A stretch of 64,000 nucleotides of DNA from Dermatemys mawii. Lineage: Eukaryota; Chordata; Testudines; Dermatemydidae. The first letter of the stretch is position 1, and each line of letters opens with the position of its first letter. The position numbers were made by a program, and so were the translations under genes. The stretch lies in contig ML677334.1 of NCBI GenBank assembly GCA_007922305.1, forward strand, positions 16,748,344-16,812,343, given 5' to 3'. This document shows, piece after piece, positions 20,863 through 33,140 of this stretch. Below the pieces are notes generated by a model. The model worked only from the letters and a program-made list of their open reading frames with translations. It had not been told where the DNA came from and searched no databases.

Positions 20863-21252
20863 CACTAGAACCTCAGAGTTAGGAACTGACTGGTCAACTC
20901 CTTTGGAACCGGATGTAGGCTGTGAGGAAGCAGCAGAGATAAACAAACCAACAAACAAAAAGTCAAATATAGCACACTACTGCGTTAAAGGTCAACGACT
21001 ATAAAAAATAAAGGGCCAGTTTTTTAAAAAAAGATTTGACAAGATGAGGAAACTGTTTCTGCTAGTTTCATTTCAGTTAAGATGGTTAAAAGCACCATAT
21101 TTTTTTTCTGCATAGTAACGTTTCAAAGCTGTATTAGGTCAATGCTGTAAACTTTTGAAAAATAACCATAACATTTTGTTCAGAATTATAAACATTTCAT
21201 AGTTCTGAACAACTTCCGTTCCTGAGGTGTTTGTAAATCTGAGGTTCTACTG
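20863..21252. mobile_element. Tigger/mariner-like MITE, copy 1, 390 bp
   Basis: Left end CACTAGAACCTCAGAGTTAG, right end 'aatctgaggttctactg', TA duplications at 20861-20862 and 21253-21254. Internal landmarks 'ggtcaactcctttggaaccg', 'aaactgtttctgctagtttc', 'gtttcaaagctgtattaggt' match the copy at 30052-30445 in the same orientation. Non-coding. Confidence 0.85.
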
Positions 21253-21254
21253 TA

Positions 21255-24132
21255 CACAATCTCATTCTCCCTGAATCTGCCCCTGGCCTTTTACCCTACC
21301 CCAAGTCTACCTCTGTGCACTCCCCTCCCCCCAGTCCCCAGCAATCCATGCCACAAATGTTTTATCTGGACTAGGATTTAGGCACATACTGTGTGGTAAT
21401 GGCTGTGTTCGTCAGTGTATGAGCTAGGGACCAGGGAGTGCTTTGTATCCGTGAGTGCCCCATATGCTCAGTCAAGAATCTCCTTCAGGTTTCCTATACC
21501 TGAATCCTGTCTTTTCTCCATCAAGAGGGACAACAGTCTACTGTCCCTCTTCCCTCCAGCCCTCTTTCATCCTAGTAAGAATATATTAGCACTCCCCTTT
21601 TAAGCAGTCTTGTGTGTTAATATAGTACTATGGGTTTGAGATGCAGCTGAACACACTTACACAACCTATTCCCCTCCTTAGTGTGTGTACACACACACAC
21701 ACACACACACCGCTCAGTCATTTCAGGTTTCTCCACCCCAACTTCCTGCACTCACCCTCTGTTCATAGCCATTTATTATAACCCCACACACTGAACTTCA
21801 TTACTGATGAAGACAAATAATTCCACTGTAATTACTGTTTCCAATGCATTATCAAAAGTATTAAAGGGACATTATATATTAACTTGATTGCTGTTTTTAT
21901 TCCCTTGTTTTACCATCCTAAGAGAAACTGGAAATTAGATTTCATTTTTTTTTTCTTTCAGCAAGTATATTTTTCAGGGTTTCTGCAAGCCATTTCTGAA
22001 TGTCTCCTAGGTGGCTGAGCTCTTGCAATCTAATAGTAATCTAGCTCTGCAGCATCTGTTATGCTTTCTACAATATCACACACACAATTTACAGTTTTAG
22101 GGCTAGATTGTAAATGCACAATCTGTCCTGTGTGTGAGGCAGTGCATAACTGCATTGCTCCAGAAGTAGCACAGGGAAAAAATGATGCCTTAGAAAGGAA
22201 TGACTTTTACCCTGCTTGCTCCTTTCTCTAAGGGTAATGTGCTACTGACCCTTACGGGTATTGGTTTCCAATTCCCAGCATGTACCCCTCCCCATGTCAA
22301 CACAGTGACTGTGGGCAGATGCAATATTCCACCCACTCACTGCCCCTTTCCACCTACCTTTTCAGGCAGGGAAGTAGAAAGCAGGCAGCATTCACTTATT
22401 CCTACATGCCTGGATCCAAGGTCTGGCAAAGCCATGCAAGGGTGTATTTCTTACTGTCCTACACAGCTGTGTAGGCCAGGCCACCATCTGGCCCTTAGTT
22501 GTAAGCAAGTGAACCATTACATCAGGGGCCCTAATGACAAAACCACCCAACAGGCAACCCTGGCTATGATCAAACTGACCTTCCTGTACCCTAATGCACA
22601 GGAAAGACTGGGAGACAAATCATTGCATCCACAAGTAAATATATTCATTTTCTAGCTCCACTGCCTTCAGCCCAACCCACTTGAAAAGAGGTGTGTACTA
22701 CGCCCATGTATCATTTCACTGGGCCATAGATTGGGGAGAGGAATTGGCCATGTACGTGAGTTCTGTGGCACTTCAAATCCACAGTGCCTGTATCATCTTT
22801 CCTCTAAGAACATGTTAGCATTCTCTTTTAGGTAGAGCTGTGTGTTATCCCCTTTCCTCATATCATGCATCATCTTATGAAACACCTGTAAGCATTTCTT
22901 TGCTCCTGAAAGCATTACAATGGATGCTTATTTTGAGACAACTGCACAATCTGATGTTTTGACATTAAAAAATCTTTGGCAACTCTGTTACTCAGTGCAC
23001 AAAGACTGAATCGGTCCTTCTTGAAGATTTATTGTTTTAGGTCCTTCATATCAGACATCCATTCACTTTGCAGAGCAGCTTCTTATAATAATTCCGCTCA
23101 GGCTTTCAGCATTGCTGCTGCCACCGCTGCTCCCACACTATAAGTACAATCAATAGCTGGATGGACAAAAATTAAATCATTTAATGGATTTCTGGTTGAG
23201 TTGATTTAGGTCACAGTGTTGCCCACCGTGTCTGGCAGCCAACATGATTTCATATTCCTGTATTGTCATAACAATGCACATTTCCACTTGGTTGCTATCC
23301 TGTGGCATGTCTGAGCAGAGAATACAGCTTAGCTGGGGCTTGTGAGGTTATGAGAGGAACCTATGATAGCTACAGTCACGGGCACAGAGGTTTCACATCA
23401 GCTTTGTTGGTTATTACAGTAATGGCTATCAGAAGGGTTTGCCCAAAAAGCATGTTGCTTTCTTTCCCTGGAGAATATTACCGTTGAAAACTATACCTGT
23501 TCTGCAAGTGTATCCACTCAGCCTTTTCCAGTGTGAGACTTATAATACAGTATATTACTTTGCATGGATTACACAGTTGCTGACAATGAAAAGTTGCATA
23601 TACCAACAATTATCACACCATGTTACAGGAGATACTTCAATTATTTTCTCTTCTACATTTAGGGAAATGTGTAAAGGGTTCCTGGGTGGTATAATAGCTC
23701 TATTTTTCATAGGTCCCAGTGGAGAGCACACTCCTTGGGGGACAAAGGGGTGCTTAAAGATTGTCAATCCCTGGTGGCAAAATGGCCTATATATTGCTCT
23801 AATTTATGCTAGGGACTGGGCTAGCTCCTACCTAGAGTCAGGGTCAGCAGAATACTAAGCCGCATTTGCTCCTCCACCCTCTGGTCCTGCACTGAGTACA
23901 CTTTGGGCAAACCAGAAAATCTATATATAGCACAGTGCTCTTTTCACCCTCACTCACCTAGTCTTTCTCCAAGCTTTTTCTGCAGGTAGAAACCCAATAC
24001 AGGGATGGTCTGCCTGGAGTTGGGTTTCCGCAGCTTAAAGCACCCACGCCCTGCACTATGGCATGAGGCCCTCAGCGGGATGGGGCACCTGAGAAAGCAG
24101 GTGGGTCTGGAGAGGACAGTAGCTTGCCAGAG
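21255..24132. other. No gene recognised; one CA microsatellite
   Basis: A GT/AC microsatellite occupies 21681-21710. Reading frames of 139-151 codons (22200-22655 and 23439-23858) show no domain or splice context. Nothing else is named here. Confidence 0.45.
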
Positions 24133-24140
24133 CACCCAGG

Positions 24141-24264
24141 CAGGGCCAGCTCCAGGCACCAGGCTAGGAAGCATGTGCTTGGGGGTGGCACATTTTAAGG
24201 GGCAGCATTCCAGCCAATCTTGGGGCGGCACATTCCAGCGGCAAAAAGGTTCGAGCCGGCCCTG
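24141..24264. mobile_element. hAT-superfamily MITE, 124 bp, perfect 8-bp TSD
   Basis: Starts CAGGGCCAGCTCCAGG and ends GAGCCGGCCCTG. Both sides carry the identical 8-mer CACCCAGG (24133-24140 and 24265-24272). An 8-bp duplication with CAGGG-type ends is diagnostic of hAT. The core 'gtgcttgggggtggcacatt' is typical of a common reptile family. Non-coding. Confidence 0.9.
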
Positions 24265-25139
24265 CACCCAGGAGAACCATGGTTGCATCTCCTCAGCCAG
24301 GAGTCTCACAGAATCCCAACTACACATTATAGCTGCCCTCCCCGACAGAAAGCTCTGGAAGTCTGTGTTGGAAGCACCTAGTACAGCTATCTCTATTGGC
24401 ACGACAAGGTGTAATTTGAACACACAACCTGCTATCAGTGAGGGTAGCAAATCCAGCCCAGAATGTGCTAAACATTATGGTCTATTGCAGCAATATGTAA
24501 TTATAAACCCACATATTACACTATACCTAATCATAGACTTTTTTTTACAGAATGTTTTAGCTACTCGATCGCAAGCAATGGCTTGGAGTAAATAGGCATT
24601 TTAATCTGTTTTTAATTGGCATGTTATACTTCTGAATCAGGGATAAAAAGAATTAATAAATGTTACAAAAATGGGATGGGATAGCAGCTAAACCCAAATA
24701 AAGGCATTATAATCCATGGAGTAGGTACATATTTATAACTATATTTGAAATGTTAATCATTTACCCACCAGGCTATAACAGCTTGTTGTGCACCATTATA
24801 ATTTGTCATGTAAACACATATTTCGATAAGAATAAAACCATGAGAAGAGAAAATAGTAAGTGTGTGTAAACAGCAGTAGCCTTAGATAACTGTCGTTCAT
24901 GTCGTTTGTTGTTGCTGTTGTTTTTTAAATCAACTCTGCTCTCTCGTTGGGGAAGCAAGAAGCAGTTTTGCATCTGGCCAGTTCAATTTCCCTTGAAACT
25001 CTTATAATTTAAGAAGAACTAATTTAAAAAAATCAGGCTAGATTGTGACATATTGGCACCAGCTCAGACTCCAGTCCATGTATGTGCACTCTGACTGCTT
25101 TTCAACAGTGCAATAATGCCAGCTTTTAGGTACATATAT

Positions 25140-25425
25140 GGCCCTCATTACCCTACTCTCCAAGTGCCTCACACTCTTTAATTGTGTTTATCCTCAAAAA
25201 AAATCTGGGAGGTAGGAAAGTGCTATATCTCTATTTTACGTATGGGGAAGTGAGGCTCTGATCCTCAAAGGTACTTAAGCAGTTAACTCCATTGATTTAA
25301 GCACCTAAACATCTTTGAGGGTCTGGGTGAAAGTCCCACAGGATGTCTGGGGCAGAGCAAGTACTTGAGGTCTCCTAAACCCTGGCCTAAGCTAATGCCC
25401 TGACCAGAGTTCCGCTATTTTTTGC
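25140..25425 (-). repeat. MIR-type SINE, split by a palindromic repeat
   Basis: Plus-strand reading gives the reverse complement of MIR: 'tattttacgtatggggaagt' before 25256, and 'cccacaggatgtctggggca', 'gtacttgaggtctcctaaac' after 25327. Between them lies a 70-bp fold-back unit replacing part of the MIR body. Confidence 0.65.
25256..25326. repeat. Palindromic repeat nested in MIR
   Basis: 'gatcctcaaaggtacttaag' is mirrored by 'cacctaaacatctttgagg' and 'gtc'. The unit sits inside an MIR, so it arrived after it. Too short to classify. Confidence 0.55.
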
Positions 25426-25426
25426 A

Positions 25427-26640
25427 CTTCATCCACTCATCCCCTTTTCCCCCTCCATGTGTCATACACTGGATGCTAGGTAATGGCTACTTCTGCTCTA
25501 TGTCTCTGCAGAGATTCCTGTTACACTGGGAGAATTCCCAAGAAGTCAATTAGCTTCTTAGCTGATTAGGTTGGAGGTAGCTACATTTTTTGACAAATTT
25601 ATACCTCATGAATAACATGGGATCGTTGGACCACAAGAGTTACATTTTTACTCATGCTTCCTTACGTGTTAGTGTTGCAATCTGACACTCTGTTAAGCAT
25701 ATGTAGGAGTTGGTTAGCACATATAATATGAGAGAAAGAGGGATAGTGAGAGTGAAAGTTGCCCATGGTGAAACTGTCTTCAATAGTTTCCATGTGCATT
25801 GTCTTCAAGAGAGCTGATTTTTCTCTTGCTGAATATGTTACCATTGTTACAGCTCTTTCAAATTAAAAGAAAGGAGAAAAATTGGAGCCCTCGATAAATA
25901 TCTGATTTGATTTGTGCTCTGTCAGTGATGGATGCATTTAAATATTCCTGACAGAGAGTGAGCAAGAGATTTCTATTAAGGATGCAGCGTGCAGCCTTCT
26001 AAAGCAACACAAGCCCTGCATCTGGAGTTTCAGAGCTGCTGAACCAACACAGTCAGATGAGGGTTGAAAGTTCACTTCAACCGGGAACTCTCAAATGAAG
26101 CAAAAGCAGAAGGGAAGGGCTCAAGCTCTGCTAAAACCAGGATCATGTATGTTGGGAACACCTCAGTGACCTTCTCCCATCGTAAGCTGTGATGCTAGCT
26201 TTTTCTAAAGTGATCCTCCGGTAAAAATCACCTAGTGTAACCTAAAAATTGCAAGCAAAATATTAAAGGGAGATGTGTATTTCTGGAGTGTCTGAGTGTG
26301 CATGTGTATTTTAACACACAAAGTAAACAGCAGCCTTTTAGCTGGGGTAAATCAACATAGCTCCACTGACGTCAATTTCCCTAATAGAAATTGATCCCTA
26401 ATAGACACTGGAGTCAGTGGAGTTACAGTAGTTTACATCACTAAGGATCTGGCCCAGATTTACTTTAAATATTTGAATTCATCTTTGTTTTTTAAAGAGT
26501 GATTTTTATTTTTGCATGCTCATTGTTAATTTTTTAATGCTTCAGAGAAGTTAACATACCAGGAACTCAACTCAACCTTTCACCCATTCCCGCTTGACTC
26601 ACCTGCACACTAGGACAGCAAATTACTTGCAGAAACACCC
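25427..26640. other. No gene recognised
   Basis: Unclassified DNA with one remnant of a palindromic dispersed repeat around 26340-26460 ('ctccactgacgtcaatttcc', 'agtcagtggagttacag'). Confidence 0.4.
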
Positions 26641-27760
26641 CCTGTGGGTAGGCCGATCATACGACCCATTTTGGCCGGGACAGTCCCTTTTTTAAACCCT
26701 GTCCCGGCCATCCTGATTTTGGGGGCAAAACGGAGCATCAGTTGGCAAAAGCAAATGGGACAAAGGCACAGGTTTGCCAAAAAAAGTGGGGTGCAACCCC
26801 TAGAAGAGCACAGAAAAAAGTGGTCGGGGGAGGAGCAGCAACGCCAGTCCTGCACAGGAGGAAGTCTCGGGAAAGTGGCTGGGGCTGGCCAGCCCGACGT
26901 GGGAAGGCAGCAGAGGGGTTGGGGCCAGACCCTTGTGCAGTGGGCAGAGGGGGGACACACACACAGGGAAGAGGAGGGCCTTGAGCTGGTTCCACGTGCA
27001 GGGAGGAAACAGGGGACTCAGGCCAGCCCCATGCAAGCACATAGGTGTGGAAAGTAAGTATGCAGGGGTGCTGCAGGACGCCAAGGTTTTGCACCCACTA
27101 TCCTGGCTGCTGGCCTTGCACCCTTGTCACCTGACGTCCAAGCTGCCGGCCCCACTGCTGCCCGGTGGCTCCGTTGCCAGACATGGGTCCCACTTGGCCG
27201 CCAGCCCAGGTCCTGCTCAGCCGAGGATCCTACTCGGCTGCTGGCCCATGCCCAGAGGCCATGTTGCCAGCCCCATTCCCAGGGTTTTGCACCTGCCTCT
27301 AGCTGTGGCCCCAGCTTCTACAGCCTTACTCCTGTTTGCTTCCCCTCCTCTGGGAACCACAGCCCTGCTCCCAGCCCCAGCTCTAGGGGCAGTGTGGAGC
27401 ACAGACAGGGGTAAGAGGGATACAGCTCAGCACCCCCACTCCAAAACTTGTTCCAGCACCACTTTGTGGACAGGTGGCATAAAGGTGGCCGGGAGGGTTG
27501 GGGGCAGCCCCATGAGAACAGGCAGCTAACAGGCAGGCAGGGAGGCTGGGGCTAGCCTTGCAAGTGGGCAGGCAACAGGAAGGCAGGGGGACTGGGCAGA
27601 CAGTGGGGCTGGGGCCAGCCCGGAGGTGGGTGGGCATCAGGCAGGGGACTGGAGCCAGCTCTATGGGCAGGCGGCAGACAGGAGGCCTTTGGGCCAGCCC
27701 GCATGACAGGGTGCCTTGAGCTATCCCCGTGTGGTGTCGCATTTTCCCTTTGGGGAATAG
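26640..27760. repeat. GC-rich repeat with diverged minisatellite units
   Basis: The left border has 'ggccgggacagtccctttttt' and 'ccctgtcccggcc'. The body holds diverged tandem units built on 'ggggctggggccagcccc' and 'gggcaggcggcagacagg', clearest at 26880-27040 and 27520-27720. Units of roughly 40-60 bp are not in register. The long overlapping frames on both strands come from this composition. It resembles a GC-rich dispersed element of turtles; superfamily unknown. Confidence 0.55.
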
Positions 27761-28353
27761 TAGACTTAAGTATGCCAGATATATGTTGTTTAGGCTGCAG
27801 AATTAGGAGTCCTAGAAAATGGAGTGGGTGTTGAAAAGGGGATGAAAAAATCATCATCTCAAACCTGATGGCTTTGTAAATTGCTTGGCCCTGGAGGAGG
27901 CTTAGCGGTGGGATGGAATTTACAGCCTTTGTATTGTTTTATTGTCTCAGCTCTTGGGTCATGCATAAGTAGCTAATCTGAATAGTGAATCCATAATGTA
28001 TTATGAAATGAAGGAATTAGCCATTTACCAATATTATTTATTATTGGTATTACAGCAGTGACACGTGCCAATCTAGACCAGGGCCCCACCAGGGCTAGGT
28101 CCTAATCACAAAGGGCAATTTGTGACCTGTCCTAAGTGCCTATGCAGGGGAATTTGGATTGCTATTATAAGAATTCTCTACCTGCATATATGTAAATAGT
28201 AGATATGGTGACAATAGATAAAACCTCAGAGTGTGTAACATTTTTCATAGGTTTTGTAGAACCCAGTAATGAGTCAGTTTCCTCCCACCCCCTCCACCAA
28301 AATTATGAAATCGGAATTCTCCTCACTTGCCTTCTGGCTCTTTGAACCTTTGC

Positions 28354-28365
28354 GGGGGGGGGGGG
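28354..28365 (+). repeat. G homopolymer (12)
   Basis: Twelve consecutive G. Such runs are error-prone in assembly and could form G-rich secondary structure, but there is only one run, so no quadruplex is implied. Confidence 0.85.
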
Positions 28366-28439
28366 TCACATTTTCAAGCTTTTCTTTGCAACCACGAGGG
28401 CTAGAAATTTCCCTTTTTCATTTGTTTGTTTTTAAATGT

Positions 28440-28525
28440 GTAACTCCAGGGCCCAGGGCTTGAGGAAAAAAATCAAATATCATAAGAGTCTTAAATAAAA
28501 TCACCAGAGTTGGCAACGCTCAAAA
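28440..28525 (-). repeat. Dispersed repeat, 'gttgccaactctggtgattt' family
   Basis: On the minus strand 'gttgccaactctggtgattt' and 'aagactcttatgatatttga' resemble the family at 11440 and 13900. The relationship is approximate. Confidence 0.35.
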
Positions 28526-28529
28526 CCAA

Positions 28530-30049
28530 TAAAACTTGTTGTTGTCGTGGACTGCTAATGGTTTTCTATGTGTTGCTCTTTATATGGTTTAAGCAGTAAG
28601 TCAATAAGGCACTACTTTAGTCCTCTGCCCAGGCTACCAGTTTCATGGGTCACAATGCAAAGGGGGCAACAGTCCTCACAGTACTGGTCCTGCCCCTCCT
28701 GCACAGGCGAGCAGGCGATGGATGGAACCTTGGCTCTGTCTCCCCAGCACACAGGCCAACAGAACTGAGCTAGCCCAGAGTGAAAAGCAATGTGCACCAG
28801 CTGTAGGGTTGGTGCAGATTACTTCCCCCTCCAGCCTTCCAGAGCAAGAGGGAAGCCAGGAGCCAGATGGTGACAATCTGGTTCCAGGTTTGCTCCTGAG
28901 GCAGCACAGTTACTTGCTACCCTTTACGCAGGGCTTGTGGCAAAACCATATTTTAGCCCTTTGTGTGAAATTAATCTGTGGTGCTAGAAAGCAAGTCTTT
29001 GTACTACTGAGGACCACATCTGTGAAGAGAAGCACAAACTGGCATGGAAGTGGCAAGAGGCCAGACACGGTGCAGGACAAGAGAAAGAGATAGAGGATCC
29101 AGGTTTACAAAGAGCCAGTGACTGGAAAAACCTATGCAAGTTGTGTGATGTGACTGTGGCCACTATTTGATCCCACAGGGGAAGCTGTGATGTAGCCTTG
29201 TGTTCTCACCTTAATTTATGAAGTACATTTCCTCTCCCTACCCACCCACATAGGTCTTGTATAGAGCCCTAGCAACTGGGACCTCTGGGAGAAATTGATC
29301 TTGCCCTTAACAAATAAGAGACTCTAGAGCACTTCACAACAATCATTTTTTGTTTATCCTTACTTAATTTTTCTTGCTTTAAAGAACGCAAGTGCTAACA
29401 TGAACAAAACATGTTGCATGTGTATATGTATACAAAGTATACTTGCACATACACACCAACATACATCCCTATCTACATACATAAAGTATACATAGAGATG
29501 TTCATAGCTGGAATTTTTTCCCAAAAATCCTATTGGTTAATATCAGGAAATATGACCCAAAATAGAATTTTCTATTGTGACAAATTAACACAAATATATA
29601 CTGCTCATATGAAAGACAGTAGTTTACAATAGCCATTGTTATTGCCATCCTATAGGGACAGAGGAGAGGAGGTCAGTGCTAGTGGCTGCGGGGAGGGAAG
29701 TGCTAAAAACTGCAAACAGAAACGTGAGTGCTTCAGTTGTGAGGCTTTCTTGATATCTCCTTGCCTAGACCAGAACCAGCCCTGATTCTCTGATTCTCCT
29801 GGACAGGCAAGGAACCTACCCTGATACTTCTAATTTGGGGAATAGCACTGCCCTTTCTTCCAAACACAGTCCCTGAAATAGGAGAATAAAAAATGGCACC
29901 CAAACACCTTCCCTCACTCAAGTATCTCCTGTTGCACTATGGAACTGCACTTTATAGTTTTGTATTTTGAAAGGTATACAGCATCACCAATTCCTACATT
30001 GGCATTTTCTCTAACTACTCAGCACAGTTGCAGTATAAATTTTGTTCAT
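28530..30049. other. No gene recognised
   Basis: A moderately GC-rich patch at 28620-28930 has overlapping frames on both strands without recognisable domains. The rest is AT-rich, with a TA/CA-rich patch at 29410-29490. Confidence 0.4.
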
Positions 30050-30051
30050 TA

Positions 30052-30445
30052 CAGAAGAACCTCAGAGTTACAAACACCAGAGTTATAATCTGACCAGTCA
30101 ACCACATGCCTCATTTGGAACTGGAATTATGCAATCAGCAGCAGTAGACCTCCCCAACCCACCAAAATAAAAACACTACCGTACTGTGTTAAACATAAAT
30201 GACTAAAAAAATAAAGGGAAAAGTTTTTTTAATACGGGTAAGGAAACTTTGTGCTTGTTTTATTCAAATTATGGTTAAAAGCAGCATTTTTCTTCTGCAT
30301 AGTAAAGTTTCAAAGCTGTATTGAGTCAAGGTTCAGTTGGAAACTTTTGAAAGAACAACCAAAATGTTTTGTTCAGCATTATGAACATTTCAGATATACG
30401 AACAACCTCCATTCCTGAGGTGTTCGTAACACTGAGGTTCTACTG
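30052..30445. mobile_element. Tigger/mariner-like MITE, copy 2, 394 bp
   Basis: Left end CAGAAGAACCTCAGAGTTAC, right end 'cactgaggttctactg', TA duplications at 30050-30051 and 30446-30447. It matches the copy at 20863-21252 along its length ('gtttcaaagctgtattgagt', 'cattcctgaggtgttcgtaa'). Non-coding. Confidence 0.88.
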
Positions 30446-30841
30446 TACCCATATGGAATTGTGGTCAGAAGGCTTTATTATATTGCATAGGGCTATGCTT
30501 TGTTTGGGGCTATGCTTCCTCTACAGATGAGTGATAGAATTCATAAGATCTATTTAGGACTGAAGTTTTCTGGGAAATCTCGGAGAACAATTTCAGGCAG
30601 TTTTGCTTGCCAGATTACCATAGCAAGCTAAACAGATGGATGTCTTTTATTTTGTATGCCTGTATTTTAAAGTGAAGTGAATGTAATTTAGTGGCCCTTG
30701 CTTATACAAATCAGAGATTCATGTGTCAGCTACAAAATATTTCACATGCAAAAACAATACAGAAAAGGAAATATGGCCGAAGAAGAATACAGCCTCCAGT
30801 TGTATTCAGGACCTTAAATGGAAACAAATAAATATGTAAAA

Positions 30842-31130
30842 CAGGGGTTATTAAACCTCTTTCTAGTATGGAACACATCTTAATGGAGTGATGATCTCAT
30901 AGACACCGCTTCTCCCATTTTCAATAACATCCCTGTGGCAACTCCAACAATTGCTTTCATGGAAAAGGAATCTCTGCAAAATGAATGTATTTTAGCTGTC
31001 TTTTAACGTAATTTAGCACAGGAAACAAGGAGAACCAGTACCTTGTGACCTGACAGCTCTCTATACATCACCAACAAAAATCCACAGCCCACCACTGAGT
31101 GCTCCACAGACCACAGTTTAAGAACCTATG
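30842..31130. mobile_element. hAT-like MITE relic
   Basis: 'caggggttattaaacctctt' at the left and 'cacagtttaagaacctatg' at the right resemble hAT (Charlie-type) ends, with 'ctccacagaccacagttt' inside. A clear 8-bp duplication is not preserved. Confidence 0.4.
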
Positions 31131-32560
31131 AAGCAAAGAAGCAAAATAATTTTATCTAGTAATTAGTTCATTGCAGACCCTTTAGGCATGAATCCCTTGG
31201 TTTCGGGGAGGGAAGGGAGTAGTTCCACTATGTCCTGGGAAGTTTATCAGAAGATTCCGGTGCTCGGTTCTGGCTGGGATTCAATAGGAACCTTACCATT
31301 GAAGACAGCAGAGAAGAAGACTGGCAGAACTCGTAAGCAAATGGTAAACACCACATGGGTCTCGACTGCAAACATGGCATTCTCCAGGCTAGAGACAGAC
31401 TAATGGGTAATCACTAGCAATCATGGAGGTAACCCTACAAGGTACTGTTTCTTACTAAATAATCTCCATATAATGCAAAGGATTGCACTATAATATACTG
31501 GCTCCTCTGGCTTGCTGGTGTTCTCACTGTTTTTCTGGAGAGGTCTGAACTTCTGAAATTTGGCAAACGGGAACATCTTTCTCAGATCTCAGTGTGGGGA
31601 AAAGAGAAGTGTGTCAGGAATGACCTGCCAGTGCCATTCACTCCTTCATGAAGCAAGAACTGGTTCTGTGTGCAGCTCATGTCCAGACTGACATCTGAGC
31701 AGCAACTTTCAACATCCACTATGGAATCCACTTTTAGAGTGGACATGAAACAAGAGCCCGTTAACTATCCTTACATTATACGGGTCATCGCTATCTTCCC
31801 TTTAGCCCTCTTTTCTTGAGTCTAATTATTGTTTCTAGACTACTTGCCAATTCCCAGCAATCTGCCTCCACGTGGCCATATTGCATGTAAAAATAATCAT
31901 ATTCATTTTGAGTCAGAAAATTTGACATTAGACTCAAGACGTTAAGCATATATGCTAAAATCCCACCATAATTTCTGTATTAGCTCCAAACAAAACAACC
32001 CCTTGCCTTCCCCCTCTCCCATCCTCACCTATGTCATCAAATGTAGATCAGCAAATGGTCTTTTCCAGCCAGGCACTGTAGTGCCCAGAGATTCTAACAT
32101 TTCCCAAAGTGACACTGATGATGGCACTCTGAAAGCAGTGATGTGACCTAGGGAGGAAAACACTTGCAGACTGCAATTTACTTCAACACTGGAGGGTCAC
32201 TACAAGTGCAGCTCTCACCTTCTCATTATTTTTAGATTCAGATGAACAAAAGACAAAGACTGTATGATTAACAAAGAAGCCTTTCAGTGGCGATACATTC
32301 TGACAAGTTTCTATGAGGTCCTAAGTGGGGGGTTCTCTTTTTTTTAAACAGGAACTCAAGAGCTGTTTGGGCAAGAGGGTCACAAAGGGGAAAAAAATCA
32401 GCATGGACCGTGAAAAGAGATGTCCCATATTACAAAACAATGTTCCCTGGGAGCATTGTACAAGTGTACTTACAATTAGGGTTGACAAATACAGAACAAA
32501 GCAATTATATTTAGTTTCATTTTATTTCCCCTCTCCCCACTCCCCAGCAAATATTAAAAC
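31131..32560. other. No gene recognised
   Basis: Unclassified DNA. Frames up to about 70 codons only. Confidence 0.4.
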
Positions 32561-32564
32561 ATTT

Positions 32565-33140
32565 CAACTGCTCAAGAATGTGAAACAATCTGGGACCAAT
32601 TCTGCCTGGATTTACCTCCTGTCTTCACTTTCAAGGCCCTTCACAATATACGCCCCCACTCCAGCTACCATCTCTCATTCACTATCAAGATGGCGACTCT
32701 TGCCTAGGATCAGCCCTTGATCCTAGCCTCCATCACCCATTTTTAATATTCTAACATGCTCCTTTGTGCTTTCTCCGAGGCTGCCCCACGTGCTGGGAGG
32801 AGCTCCCAACAAACTTCTGCAAAGCTACCTCATAATACTCCTTCAAATCCCGTCTCTGCCTACAAAAATGATGCCTCCAAAGAATTTGACAACAGTTAGG
32901 TTGCTGGAGTGCTAAGACCACTGCCTACCATGTCAACCAATACTGTCTTGTTATTTTCTTAGGCTCCTCCATCAATCTACAACCATCTGTGATCTCTTGT
33001 TTTATAATTAGATTGTAAGGTCTTTGGGCAGGGATTGTATTTTTTGCTCTGTGGTTGTACAACGCCTAGCGCAATGGGGTCCTGGTCTATGACTGGATCT
33101 CCGAGTGCTATGGCAACACAAATGATAAATAGAAATGAAT
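32565..33140 (+). mobile_element. L2/CR1-clade LINE 3' end
   Basis: The series 'ttcaaggcccttcacaatat', 'gctttctccgaggctgcccc', 'tccttcaaatcccgtctctg', 'agattgtaaggtctttgggc', 'acaacgcctagcgcaatggg', 'gtcctggtctatgactgga' and the terminal 'aacacaaatgataaat' follows the last coding part and 3' UTR of an old amniote LINE of the L2/L3 kind. No frame survives. Clade assignment is by recall. Confidence 0.65.

Noticed and set aside
22200..23858. Frames of 151 and 139 codons as possible exons
   Set aside because: No conserved motif, no matching splice sites, no codon bias visible.
24005..24595. 196-codon plus-strand frame
   Set aside because: It runs through the hAT MITE at 24141-24264 and overlaps a 166-codon minus-strand frame; no recognisable domain.
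26933..27529. 198-codon plus-strand frame and overlapping minus-strand frames
   Set aside because: Frames on both strands overlap the GC-rich repeat block; no domain, repeat-driven composition.
28354..28365. G-quadruplex
   Set aside because: Only a single G run; the four separated runs needed are absent.
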